Program-made: the position numbers and the translations under genes
Shown: positions 1 to 6,417 of the stretch, in pieces
Layout: every line of letters starts with the position of its first letter
Numbering within the stretch: position 1 is the first letter of the stretch
Origin: Chloroflexota bacterium
GTDB taxonomy: Bacteria; Chloroflexota; Dehalococcoidia; Lucifugimonadales; JADFKI01
Direction of reading: 5' to 3'
NCBI GenBank assembly: GCA_022565015.1
Contig: JADFKI010000011.1
Location: forward strand, 1-26,456
Length of the DNA stretch: 26,456 bases
Notes under the pieces: model-generated
What the model was told of the DNA's origin: nothing
Databases searched by the model: none
The model's input: the letters and a program-made list of their open reading frames with translations, nothing else

Positions 1-163
1 TATCTACCGCTATCGGGGTTTTGGTGGGTGTGTGCCGCTCGAGGGATAAGACGGTGACGACGGGAGGCACGAATGGCGCAGTCGCTCCGCAAGCGGGCCC
101 CGCAACGGCAATGGCTACCCCCAGCCCCAACAACGTAAGTGAAGACCTGGATGCTCGAAACAT
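1..163 (-). CDS. N-terminus of an exported protein, cut by the window edge
   Basis: A minus-strand frame opens with ATG at 163-161 and stays open for 54 codons to the window edge. A purine-rich GGTGGAG lies just upstream of the ATG. The protein starts with a short basic segment (MFRASRSS). A hydrophobic stretch follows at about residues 9-22 (LTLLGLGVAIAVAG), then PACGATAP, which is the layout of a Sec signal peptide. Cys25 could be a lipoprotein cysteine, but the residues before it (AGPA) are a poor lipobox, so ordinary signal peptidase cleavage is equally possible. The mature part begins with a Val/Pro-rich stretch and shows no recognisable domain in the visible length. Function is unknown. 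Confidence 0.5.
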   Translation of the reverse strand, partial: MFRASRSSLTLLGLGVAIAVAGPACGATAPFVPPVVTVLSLERHTPTKTPIAVD

Positions 164-293
164 TTCACTCCACCCATATAAGGTGGTAACCCGATTCACA
201 TGGTGGCTAACATACCTGAGCTCTTTGGCCTCTCCTAAGTATTTTTCTCAATATGCACATGCCACTTACCCGCCCACCCGGTGTGTTATTGTG

Positions 294-332
294 CTGGGGG
301 CACATCCCCCAGACCCTCTGTCGGAGAGGGTC
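294..332. repeat. Two abutting perfect hairpins
   Basis: CTGGGGG (294-300) pairs with CCCCCAG (306-312) around a 5-nt loop. GACCCTCT (312-319) pairs with AGAGGGTC (325-332) around GTCGG. The two perfect stems share the base at 312. They lie between the Nmad3-like gene and the exported protein, both on the minus strand. Neither strand shows a T-run directly after the stems, so this is not a standard intrinsic terminator. It could still end or protect the transcript of the upstream minus-strand gene. Confidence 0.5.
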
Positions 333-411
333 AAACCCCTCTGGAATCCCATTGAGCCGTTTTAAGAAATTCCTGAGTCCTCCGTTTTGCTCTTTTCTTG
401 GTGTCAATGGG

Positions 412-1179
412 CTATTGGGCTTCAGAATACCTTCCCACCCAATCCCAAAAAAAGGTGGCCCTCTGCTCATTGCCATCCAGGCCGGGGTCGATGACGCAGC
501 GACAGCTTCGCGTATAGGAGCCGATGACCTGCAGGTCTGTTCTGCCGCCGTCCCATCGCCACGGGGAGCCGTCGGCGGACCTGAACGCGCCCTGCGCAAG
601 ATCTCGCGTCACCGGGACCGCGTGGTGAAATCGCCTGGAGTTCCTCGAGCCGCCGAACACCCAGAAGCCGTCCCAGAGGTCTGAGTCCCACAGACCGCGC
701 CTGATATGGGCGTTGGCCCCGAAGCGCGCCATCTCCCCGGCTGATGGCCGCGCTCGAACGTCCCTGAGGACGTCTTCTATTTCCAGGTACCCTACGAGGT
801 AGAAGCCGTGGTCTCCCGTGGACGAGCCGGCAGTCCACCGGACCAGTCTTACAATGAAGAAGAGAAAGTCGCCCGGCTCCAGGCGTTTGAGGGATGCGGC
901 CCTGGCATTCGCCTCGCAGTTGTCCCCATACGTAAATGTCTCGAACTCGGGGTCGTTGTGAGTCGATACCTTCCAGAGCCTTTTGGGGATGTGCTCCTTC
1001 AGGTCCTTCCCGTGCTGGTAGTGGGACCTGAGGTCCTGGTATCGCACCGCGTGCGATCCATCGATCTGCGGCTCCTCGGGAATTGGCAAAAACTCGAAGG
1101 TGCCGTCCGCGAATATTGGGCTGCTGAAGCGATGAACGGCGTTGGCGCCCACGTTCGCCAGAAAAATCCTTCCAGGCAA
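412..1179 (-). CDS. Nmad3-like protein (nucleotide modification associated domain family)
   Basis: 255 aa, starting at TTG (1179-1177). A G-rich ribosome binding site (GGGGG) lies about 8 nt upstream, and the queG stop codon is only 2 nt away, so the gene is probably co-transcribed with queG. The N-terminus (RIFLANVGANAVHR, then SSPIFADGTFEFLPIP) resembles the start of Nmad3 family proteins, which carry a similar short strand followed by SPI-DGT-PIP. Later stretches EPGDFLFFIVRLVRW and GFYLVGYLEIEDVL fit the alpha/beta core of that family. Nmad domains were named for their association with DNA-base-modification genes in phages and bacteria; their biochemical activity is not settled. No phage gene or methyltransferase is nearby. 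No signal peptide or membrane segment is visible, so it should be cytosolic. The assignment rests on motif memory only. Confidence 0.5.
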   Translation of the reverse strand: MPGRIFLANVGANAVHRFSSPIFADGTFEFLPIPEEPQIDGSHAVRYQDLRSHYQHGKDLKEHIPKRLWKVSTHNDPEFETFTYGDNCEANARAASLKRLEPGDFLFFIVRLVRWTAGSSTGDHGFYLVGYLEIEDVLRDVRARPSAGEMARFGANAHIRRGLWDSDLWDGFWVFGGSRNSRRFHHAVPVTRDLAQGAFRSADGSPWRWDGGRTDLQVIGSYTRSCRCVIDPGLDGNEQRATFFWDWVGRYSEAQ

Positions 1180-1181
1180 TG

Positions 1182-2324
1182 CTAGTCCCCCGAGGCCGCC
1201 ACGGGCATCTCAACGGCAAGCCTTAACTCTTCCAGCACTTCGCCGTCGACTTCCCGCGTCAGCGCCTCCCGCAGAGCGGCCACGGCCTCCTCGCCGCCGA
1301 TGCGTCCGAGCGCCCACGCTGCGTGCATCCGGACCAGGGCAGAGCGATTGCCCAACGCCTTCGCCAGGGCCGGCACCGAGCCTTGATCTCCGATATTGCC
1401 CAGGGCGACGCATACGTTGCGCTGCAGGCCTTCGAGCTTGGCCCGCTTGATGGGGCTGTTACGAAAGCGTTGGCTAAAACCCTCCTGGTCCAGATCGAGT
1501 AGCGGCATGAGCTCGGGCGCGGAGAAGTCGTGTCTCCTCTGGAACGCCGGCTCGCTCGACGTGGAAGCCTTGCGATTGACGGGACACACATCCTGGCAGA
1601 TATCGCAGCCAAACACCCAGTCGCCGACAAGAGGGCGCAGCTCCCTGGGTATGGGGCCGCGTAGCTCGATGGTCAGGAACGAGATGCAGCGTCGGTTGTC
1701 GATGACGTATGGGGCGACGATAGCGCCCGTTGGGCAGTCGTCGATGCAGCGTACACAGCTTCCGCACGTTTTCTTCAGCGGAGCGTCCGGAGTCAGCTCA
1801 AGGTCGGTAACGACTTGAGCCAAAAAAATCCAGGAGCCGAAGCCGGGGGAGATGATGTTCGTGTTCTTGCCGAACCAACCCACGACCGCACGCTCCGCCG
1901 CCGCCCTGTCGTTCATCGGGCCGTCGTCCACGAATATCCTGGTCTTCACAGGTGTGCCCAGCCGCTCTTGCAGGCCATCCACGAATCGACGCAATTTGCC
2001 CTTGATTACCTCGTGATAGTCGTCGCCCCATGCGTACCTGGCGACCTTTCCCGAAGGGCCGCCGGGTGTAGAATCGGGGTCGCCGGTGTTCTATAAGAAC
2101 CCCAGAGAGATGACGGACTTCGCCCCGTCCAGCAGCGCCCTCGGGTGCGTGGCGCGATGCACACGTTCCTCGGTATACCACGGCAGGCCGTCCATGAGGC
2201 CACTGCGGACACGTTCGATCGCGGCGGCCTCGTCGCGCAGAAAAGGCTCCGCCGAGGTAAAGCCTACTATGTCGAATCCGAGCTCTTTGGCGTACCGTCT
2301 TATGATGTGTTCCATGTTACTCAT
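1182..2324 (-). pseudogene. queG: Epoxyqueuosine reductase QueG, interrupted by one in-frame TAG
   Basis: QueG reduces epoxyqueuosine to queuosine in tRNA using cobalamin and two 4Fe-4S clusters. Starting at ATG 2324, the frame reads through the QueG N-terminus (AKELGFDIVGFTSAEPF, LPWYTEERVHRATHPRALL) to SLGFL, then hits TAG at codon 78 (2093-2091). Immediately after the TAG, in the same frame, it resumes with NTGDPDSTPGGPSGKVARYA and runs without another stop to 1182. The rest is complete. It has VDDGPMNDRAA around the catalytic Asp, the clusters CGSCVRCIDDCP and CDICQDVCPVN, and the usual C-terminal HEAT-like repeat (ALGNIGDQGSVPALAKAL). The TAG replaces a position normally Tyr or similar (TAT/TAC to TAG is one substitution). 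Alternative starts are ATG 2345 and ATG 2315. It could be a recent nonsense mutation, a consensus error, or a suppressed codon. Confidence 0.85.
2091..2093 (-). other. In-frame amber codon inside queG
   Basis: TAG at 2093-2091 on the minus strand is the only interruption in an otherwise full-length queG frame. Many neighbouring genes end in TAG (queG itself, the Nmad3-like gene, the GuaB3-like gene, rpsT, khpA, the deacetylase, the molybdopterin subunit, the DapA-like gene). RF1, which reads UAG, is encoded at 5143-6219. A genome-wide reassignment of UAG is therefore unlikely. Confidence 0.85.
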
Positions 2325-2420
2325 TGAACGAGAATTGGGCACCATGTCCGGGTTTTCGATATATCATGAGAGCCGAGACGATCATTATGCAGCGCGATAA
2401 GAACTATTACCATAATACCA

Positions 2421-2449
2421 TTGACCGCCCTTGCCAAGAGGGCTATTAT
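2421..2449 (+). promoter_or_regulatory. Sigma70-type promoter for the Rdx selenoprotein gene
   Basis: TTGACC (2421-2426), a 17-bp spacer, then TATTAT (2444-2449). Each hexamer is one mismatch from consensus. Transcription would start near 2456. A strong ribosome binding site GGAGG (2470-2474) lies 7 nt before the ATG at 2482, so the small frame downstream has full expression signals. Confidence 0.65.
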
Positions 2450-2481
2450 CGATTAATACTCGTCCGGCTGGAGGTATGCTA

Positions 2482-2743
2482 ATGGCAGATAACAAGCTGA
2501 ACGTCGAGATCGAGTACTGCCAGGACTGAGGACACGCTCTTAGGGCCGCCTGGATGGCGGGAGAGGCACTCAGCAGATGGCGGCGAGATCGAGTCCTTCA
2601 AGCTCGTCCCAAGCGACCACGGCAAGTTTCATATATCCATCAACGACGAATTAGTGGCGTTTCACGAACACCGGCCCGACGCCCATCTGTTTCCTGATCT
2701 ACAGGACCTGATGAAGGCCATCAACGAACGCATAGACGGCTAG
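2482..2743 (+). pseudogene. Rdx family (SelW/SelT-like) candidate selenoprotein, with a single-base frameshift
   Basis: ATG at 2482 follows GGAGG by 7 nt. The frame reads MADNKLNVEIEYCQD, then TGA (2527-2529), then GHALRAAWMAGEALSRW. Rdx proteins are thioredoxin-like redox proteins with an N-terminal strand ending in EYC and a CxxC or CxxU motif followed by a helix of type RAAWMAxELL. Here the motif is Cys13-Gln-Asp-UGA16, so TGA falls exactly where Sec is expected. After codon 33 the homologous sequence continues one base further on (2582 onward) as GEIESFKLVPSDHGKF, then HISINDELVAF, the Rdx beta-hairpin and GGxFE-like turn. It ends in LFPDLQDLMKAINERI and TAG at 2743. Skipping one base near 2571-2581 gives 86 aa, a normal family length. 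Without the skip the first frame ends at TGA 2697. The break may be a sequencing or assembly error, or early decay. Confidence 0.75.
2537..2565 (+). promoter_or_regulatory. Candidate bacterial SECIS element
   Basis: Downstream of the in-frame TGA (2527-2529), CCGCC (2546-2550) pairs perfectly with GGCGG (2556-2560) around the loop TGGAT. An outer stem CTCT (2537-2540) / AGAG (2562-2565) can extend it across an internal loop. The apical loop starts 21 nt after the UGA and has a G among its first two bases. Both features match the published bacterial SECIS consensus (loop roughly 16-37 nt from UGA, early G in loop). The hairpin lies within the coding sequence, as bacterial SECIS elements do. 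Confidence 0.6.
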
Positions 2744-2777
2744 TTGCAGCGGCGCGCGGGAGACCGACCGCTATTGG

Positions 2778-2806
2778 TTGACTCCCCAAATCACCTTTGA
2801 TATAGT
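2778..2806 (+). promoter_or_regulatory. Promoter for the GuaB3-like gene
   Basis: TTGACT (2778-2783), a 17-bp spacer and TATAGT (2801-2806) form a good sigma70-type promoter. The start point would be near 2813, leaving a short leader that contains the GAGGGGG ribosome binding site at 2824-2830. Confidence 0.65.
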
Positions 2807-2839
2807 CGGGAAAATCCAACCGTGAGGGGGTCTGTTCAT

Positions 2840-3979
2840 ATGGTTGTACCACAGCTAAAAGAGCTTCGGCGAGCCTACGGTTTTGATGAAGTCGCTATCG
2901 CCCCCGGGGCGTTCACGGTAAATCCAGAGCTTACCAGCACGGACTTTTCCATTGACGGAATGACCCTCTCGACTCCAATTCTGGCCGCTGCCATGGACGC
3001 CATCGTCTCGCCGGCGTTTGCAGGCGAAATGGCGAGGCAGGGCGGCATGGCCGTGATGAACCTCGAAGGTGTGCAGACCCGATACGACGACCCCGACGAC
3101 GTATTATCCCAGGTGGTCACCACTCCTCAAGAGGAGGTGACGAGCTTGCTTCAGAAGCTGTACACCGCCCCAATCCGAGACACGCTCATCGCCGAGCGAG
3201 TCGAGGAGACAAAGAAGAACGGCGCCATGTGCGCCGTTTCTGTTACACCGGCAAACACGAAGCGCCTTGCGCCCATTGCGGCGGAGGCAGGCGCGGATAT
3301 GATCGTCGTCCAGTCCACCGTGACGACCGCCAGGCACGTGTCCACGAGTCAGCGAGGGCTCCGGTTTCCCGAGCTTCTAGAGATGGTCGATGTGCCGGTG
3401 CTGGTCGGCAACTGCGTCAGCTACGAGGTAGCGCTGGAGCTCATGGAGACCGGCATACACGGCGTCCTCGTGGGCGTAGGCCCCGGCGCGGCCTGCACGA
3501 CGAGGGAGGTCACCGGAGTCGGCGTGCCTCAGGTGACGGCCACCCTGGACTGCGCCGCCGCCAAGGAAGAGTACTTTCGCAGGACCGGCAGGTACGTCCC
3601 CATCATCACCGATGGCGGCATTCGCACCGGCGGAGACCTCTGCAAGGCGTTCGCGTGCGGCGCCGATGCCGTCATGCTCGGCACCCCGCTCGCCCAGGCG
3701 GAAGAGGCCCCGGGGAAGGGCTACAACTGGGGCATGGCAAACCCTCACCCCGACCTGCCCAGGGGCACGCGGGTAAACGTCGGCGTCAAGGGGACCCTGA
3801 AGCAGCTTCTGTTCGGCCCAACTTCACTGACCGACGGGACGCAGAACCTCATCGGCGCACTCAGGATCTGCATGGGGATGGTGGGGGCCACTAACATCCG
3901 CGAAATGCATAACGCCGAGATCATCGTGGCTCCGGCAATCAAGACGGAGGGCAAGCACTACCAGCTGGGCTTCGAATAG
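2840..3979 (+). CDS. guaB3: GuaB3-type IMP dehydrogenase family protein
   Basis: 379 aa from ATG 2840, chosen because GAGGGGG (2824-2830) sits 9 nt upstream; a GTG at 2822 lies inside that ribosome binding site region. The protein is an IMPDH/GMP reductase family TIM barrel. It has TPILAAAMDAIVSP near residue 45-58, the active-site loop GVGPGAACTTREVTGVGVPQ with the catalytic Cys at about 219, and the phosphate-binding DGGIRTGGD around 257. The CBS (Bateman) pair of canonical GuaB is absent, and the sequence EMARQGGMAVMNLEGVQTRY is typical of the GuaB3 subgroup found in Actinobacteria, Cyanobacteria and Chloroflexota. Cyanobacterial GuaB3 has been reported as a GMP reductase, so a purine-salvage role (GMP to IMP) is as likely as IMP oxidation. 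It is cytosolic and monocistronic, between its own promoter and the hairpin at 4025-4050. Confidence 0.85.
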   Translation: MVVPQLKELRRAYGFDEVAIAPGAFTVNPELTSTDFSIDGMTLSTPILAAAMDAIVSPAFAGEMARQGGMAVMNLEGVQTRYDDPDDVLSQVVTTPQEEVTSLLQKLYTAPIRDTLIAERVEETKKNGAMCAVSVTPANTKRLAPIAAEAGADMIVVQSTVTTARHVSTSQRGLRFPELLEMVDVPVLVGNCVSYEVALELMETGIHGVLVGVGPGAACTTREVTGVGVPQVTATLDCAAAKEEYFRRTGRYVPIITDGGIRTGGDLCKAFACGADAVMLGTPLAQAEEAPGKGYNWGMANPHPDLPRGTRVNVGVKGTLKQLLFGPTSLTDGTQNLIGALRICMGMVGATNIREMHNAEIIVAPAIKTEGKHYQLGFE

Positions 3980-4024
3980 TTTTTTTGCCGAGGGCAAACC
4001 TCGGCGGCTGAATTTAGTCTGGAA

Positions 4025-4050
4025 AAGGGGCGGCTATGATGCCGCCCCTT
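4025..4050. terminator. Bidirectional terminator hairpin
   Basis: AAGGGGCGGC (4025-4034) and GCCGCCCCTT (4041-4050) form a perfect 10-bp stem around TATGAT. On the plus strand it follows the GuaB3-like gene by 45 nt and is followed by CGCTATTTT. On the minus strand the stem runs into TTTTCC and would end the prfA-prmC transcript. The position between convergent genes supports a two-way terminator. Confidence 0.6.
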
Positions 4051-4088
4051 CGCTATTTTGGGCTCTAGCGCTTAGTAACTATTCCAAA

Positions 4089-4242
4089 GGATGGTTCGAC
4101 AAGCTCACCACGAACGGATGAGGGTTCTTTCTGCTCGTTGGTCCTGTCCGACTCCCTAAATCGAATATCGCCGGACCCTCCGACTCCTCAATATGTATAT
4201 CTTCGGAGTCCGCCGCTGCGGAGAGCCTGTCGAAGGATGGTC
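4089..4242. repeat. Palindromic intergenic repeat related to the MITE core
   Basis: The region starts with GGATGGTTCGACAAGCTC and ends with GAGCCTGTCGAAGGATGG, imperfect inverted ends sharing the TTCGACA-GCTC motif. Inside are CACGAACGG, CCTGTCCGACTC and ATATCTTCGGAGTCCG. The same blocks occur in the same order in the long MITE copy at 26154-26365. This copy lacks the 16-bp terminal inverted repeats of the three right-hand copies. It is a diverged or older member of the repeat family. Confidence 0.6.
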
Positions 4243-4300
4243 CATTTTGGATAGACGTTTCTGAGACAGTTTCTTGGCGGTAAAGCGCCGGGAAGAATGT

Positions 4301-5146
4301 TCAAGTTGCAATAACCACGACCCTGGCCAGGCCAAGAAGGTCTCTTTCGAAAGATACTCCGGCGTTGGGGAATACCTCCCCAGCCAGCTTCACGACGTCC
4401 TCCAGCTGAAGGGGGTCGATCTCGATGAACGCGGAGCCGCCTGCTTTCAGCTTCGAGGGCAGCTGCCGAAGAAGCCGGCGTATCACATCCAGACCGTCGT
4501 CACCTCCGTAGAGCGCCACGGCAGGCTCGCGTTTAACCTCGGGCGGGGCAAAGGCCATGTCCTTTGAGGTCAGGTATGGTGGATTGGAGACGACTATGTC
4601 GACGGGCGAAACGATCGGCTCCAGAAGGTCGCCCTGTTCCAGGCGCACGCGATCGGCGACTCCATGCTTCCGGCAGTTTTCCGCCGCTACGTTCAACGCC
4701 TCGGGGTCTACGTCGGTCGCGACCACGGCGGCGGCGGGCGCGTTGCATGCTATGGCGACCGCTATCGCGCCGGCGCCGGTGCCAACGTCCACGACGGTCA
4801 ACGCCTCCCCCGTATGGTGTTTGGCGAGCTCAAGGACCTTCTCCACAAGCAGCTCGGTCTCCTGTCGGGGTATCAGAACACTGGGATTGACCACGAAATC
4901 CAGCCCGAAGAACTCTCTGTGGCCGGTGAGATAAGCAAGGGGCGTGCCGGACGCCCTCTGTGTGACCAGCTCTAGGACAAGGGTCTCCCGATCGGCGGTC
5001 AGGTCCTCGTCAAGGGAGGCGAAGAAGGTCTCTCGCTGGAGGCCCAATACATGGCGCAGGAGGACTTCCGCTTCCAGGTTGGGGTTGTCGATGCGCCTGC
5101 CGGAGAGCTCATTCGTCGCGCGAACGAGCAGCTCTCTCGATTTCAC
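4301..5146 (-). CDS. prmC: Peptide chain release factor N5-glutamine methyltransferase PrmC
   Basis: 281 aa. PrmC methylates the glutamine of the GGQ motif in release factors using S-adenosylmethionine. Start GTG (5146-5144) overlaps the prfA stop as GTGA, which indicates translational coupling; the frame is open further upstream, but inside prfA. The N-terminal helical substrate-recognition domain is followed by HREFFGLDF and LIPRQETELLVE. The SAM-binding motif VVDVGTGAGAIAVAIA is at about 118-133, and the catalytic SNPPY at 187-191. Length and motif order are normal for the family. It lies directly downstream of its substrate gene prfA, a common arrangement. Confidence 0.93.
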   Translation of the reverse strand: MKSRELLVRATNELSGRRIDNPNLEAEVLLRHVLGLQRETFFASLDEDLTADRETLVLELVTQRASGTPLAYLTGHREFFGLDFVVNPSVLIPRQETELLVEKVLELAKHHTGEALTVVDVGTGAGAIAVAIACNAPAAAVVATDVDPEALNVAAENCRKHGVADRVRLEQGDLLEPIVSPVDIVVSNPPYLTSKDMAFAPPEVKREPAVALYGGDDGLDVIRRLLRQLPSKLKAGGSAFIEIDPLQLEDVVKLAGEVFPNAGVSFERDLLGLARVVVIAT

Positions 5147-6219
5147 AACGCGGCTTGTTCCAGCTTTTCGGCCTGCTCCAACTGAAGCAGGGCCGTAATG
5201 AATAGATCGATGTCGCCGTCGAGCACCTGCTCCAGGTTGTAGCTGCTGACGTTTACCCTGTGGTCCGTTACGCGGCTCTGAGGATAGTTGTAAGTTCGCA
5301 CGCGCTCCGACCTGTCGCCGCTGCCTATCTGCGACCGGCGGTTTGCGGCTTCCTCCTCTTGCTGTTTCTGGATCTCGCGGGCCAGCAGCCTTGACCTGAG
5401 CACCCCCATGGCCTTTTCCCGGTTCTTCAGCTGCGAACGCTCGTCCTGGCACGTAGCGGTTATGCCCGTCGGCAGGTGAACTATTCGTACGGCGGTCTCC
5501 ACCTTCTGAACGTTCTGTCCACCGTGACCGCCGGCCCTGAATATCTGGATGTCCAGGTCCTCGGGCCTTATTTCCACGTCCACCTCCTCGGCCTCGGGAA
5601 GAACCGCGACCGTCGCGGCGGATGTGTGGATGCGCCCTCCCGACTCTGTGACCGGGACCCTCTGGACGCGGTGCCCACCACTCTCGTGCTTGAGACGACT
5701 ATAGGCGTTCTCGCCTTTGACCTGGAAAACGATCTCTTTGATGGCGCCGAGACCGGTCTGGTTGGCTTCGATTACGTCGATCTTCCAGTTGTTCCGTTGA
5801 GCGTAGCGGGTGTACATTCGGTAAAGGTCCGCCGCGAATAGGCCGGCCTCGTCGCCGCCGGTGCCCGCGCGAATCTCCATGATCACGTTCTTGTCGTCAT
5901 TGGGGTCCTTGGGAATGAGCTCGCGGCGCAGGTCCTCTTCCAGCTTTTCCAGCCTCTCATCGAGCTCCTGTTGCTCTTCTTTAGCCAGAGCGGTCAGCTC
6001 CTGATCCGACTCTGAGCGGACGAGGCCGCGTACGTCATCCAGCTGGCGAGAGATGTCTTTGTATTCAATAGAAAGCTTCACGAGATTACGTAGACCGGCC
6101 TGCTCCTTGGCAAGGGTCTGTATTTTCGTGTAATCGGCGGACACTTCGGGGTCCGCGAGCAGCTGATTGATCTCTTCGTAACGCTCTTCGATCGCCGCGA
6201 GCTTTCCAAGCATTGTCAT
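5143..6219 (-). CDS. prfA: Peptide chain release factor 1
   Basis: 358 aa. RF1 recognises UAA and UAG stop codons and triggers peptide release. The GGQ motif is at 233-235 (AGGHGGQNVQKVETAVR). The codon-recognition motif PVT is at about 189-191 within QRVPVTESGGRIHTS, which marks RF1 rather than RF2 (SPF). The N-terminal coiled-coil region spans roughly residues 1-105. Start is ATG 6219 (MTMLGKL); ATG 6213 is an alternative, and neither has a clear Shine-Dalgarno sequence. Its product should read the UAG that interrupts queG as a stop. Confidence 0.95.
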   Translation of the reverse strand: MTMLGKLAAIEERYEEINQLLADPEVSADYTKIQTLAKEQAGLRNLVKLSIEYKDISRQLDDVRGLVRSESDQELTALAKEEQQELDERLEKLEEDLRRELIPKDPNDDKNVIMEIRAGTGGDEAGLFAADLYRMYTRYAQRNNWKIDVIEANQTGLGAIKEIVFQVKGENAYSRLKHESGGHRVQRVPVTESGGRIHTSAATVAVLPEAEEVDVEIRPEDLDIQIFRAGGHGGQNVQKVETAVRIVHLPTGITATCQDERSQLKNREKAMGVLRSRLLAREIQKQQEEEAANRRSQIGSGDRSERVRTYNYPQSRVTDHRVNVSSYNLEQVLDGDIDLFITALLQLEQAEKLEQAAL

Positions 6220-6268
6220 ATTTTAGTAACGTCCATATTCAAGGTAATGATTCTTATCTACGTGCCAT

Positions 6269-6277
6269 ATTATAGCA
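6269..6277 (-). promoter_or_regulatory. Extended -10 promoter for prfA-prmC
   Basis: On the minus strand the sequence reads TGCTATAAT, a perfect TATAAT with the upstream TGN of an extended -10 element. No good -35 hexamer is seen, which is usual for this class. Transcription would begin near 6262, about 40 nt before the prfA start. Confidence 0.55.
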
Positions 6278-6394
6278 GAGGAGGCCTGTCTGAACCCGCC
6301 CGCCCGGACGATGCATAGGCAGCTATTCGAAAGACGTGATCCGGGGCTCAGACGAATGGTAGAGACCGATTGCCGTCAAGACGCAAGAGGCGAT

Positions 6395-6412
6395 AGACTG
6401 GCTGGCCAGTCT
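6395..6412 (-). terminator. Hairpin just after hisS
   Basis: AGACTGG (6395-6401) and CCAGTCT (6406-6412) form a perfect 7-bp stem with the loop CTGG, 5 nt beyond the hisS stop on the minus strand. There is no T-run after the stem, so termination here is only suggested by position. Confidence 0.3.
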
Positions 6413-6417
6413 CTTTG

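Larger units (their letters stand above)
3980..4300. other. Convergent intergenic region between the GuaB3-like gene and prmC
   Basis: It holds a small hairpin (GCCGAGG 3987-3993 / CCTCGGC 3999-4005), preceded rather than followed by a T-run, then the terminator-like hairpin at 4025-4050 and a palindromic repeat at 4089-4242. No coding sequence was recognised. Confidence 0.6.

Noticed and set aside
2091..2093. UAG reassigned as a sense codon in this organism
   Set aside because: At least eight nearby genes end in TAG at expected lengths, and a normal RF1 is encoded in the window.
3980..4005. Terminator made by the T-run and hairpin right after the GuaB3-like gene
   Set aside because: The T-run comes before the hairpin on the plus strand, and on the minus strand the hairpin is followed by A residues, so neither direction gives stem then U-tract.
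6300..6350. tRNA-like stem CCCGGA / TCCGGG
   Set aside because: The stem is short, the enclosed sequence is too small for a tRNA and lacks D and T arm consensus.
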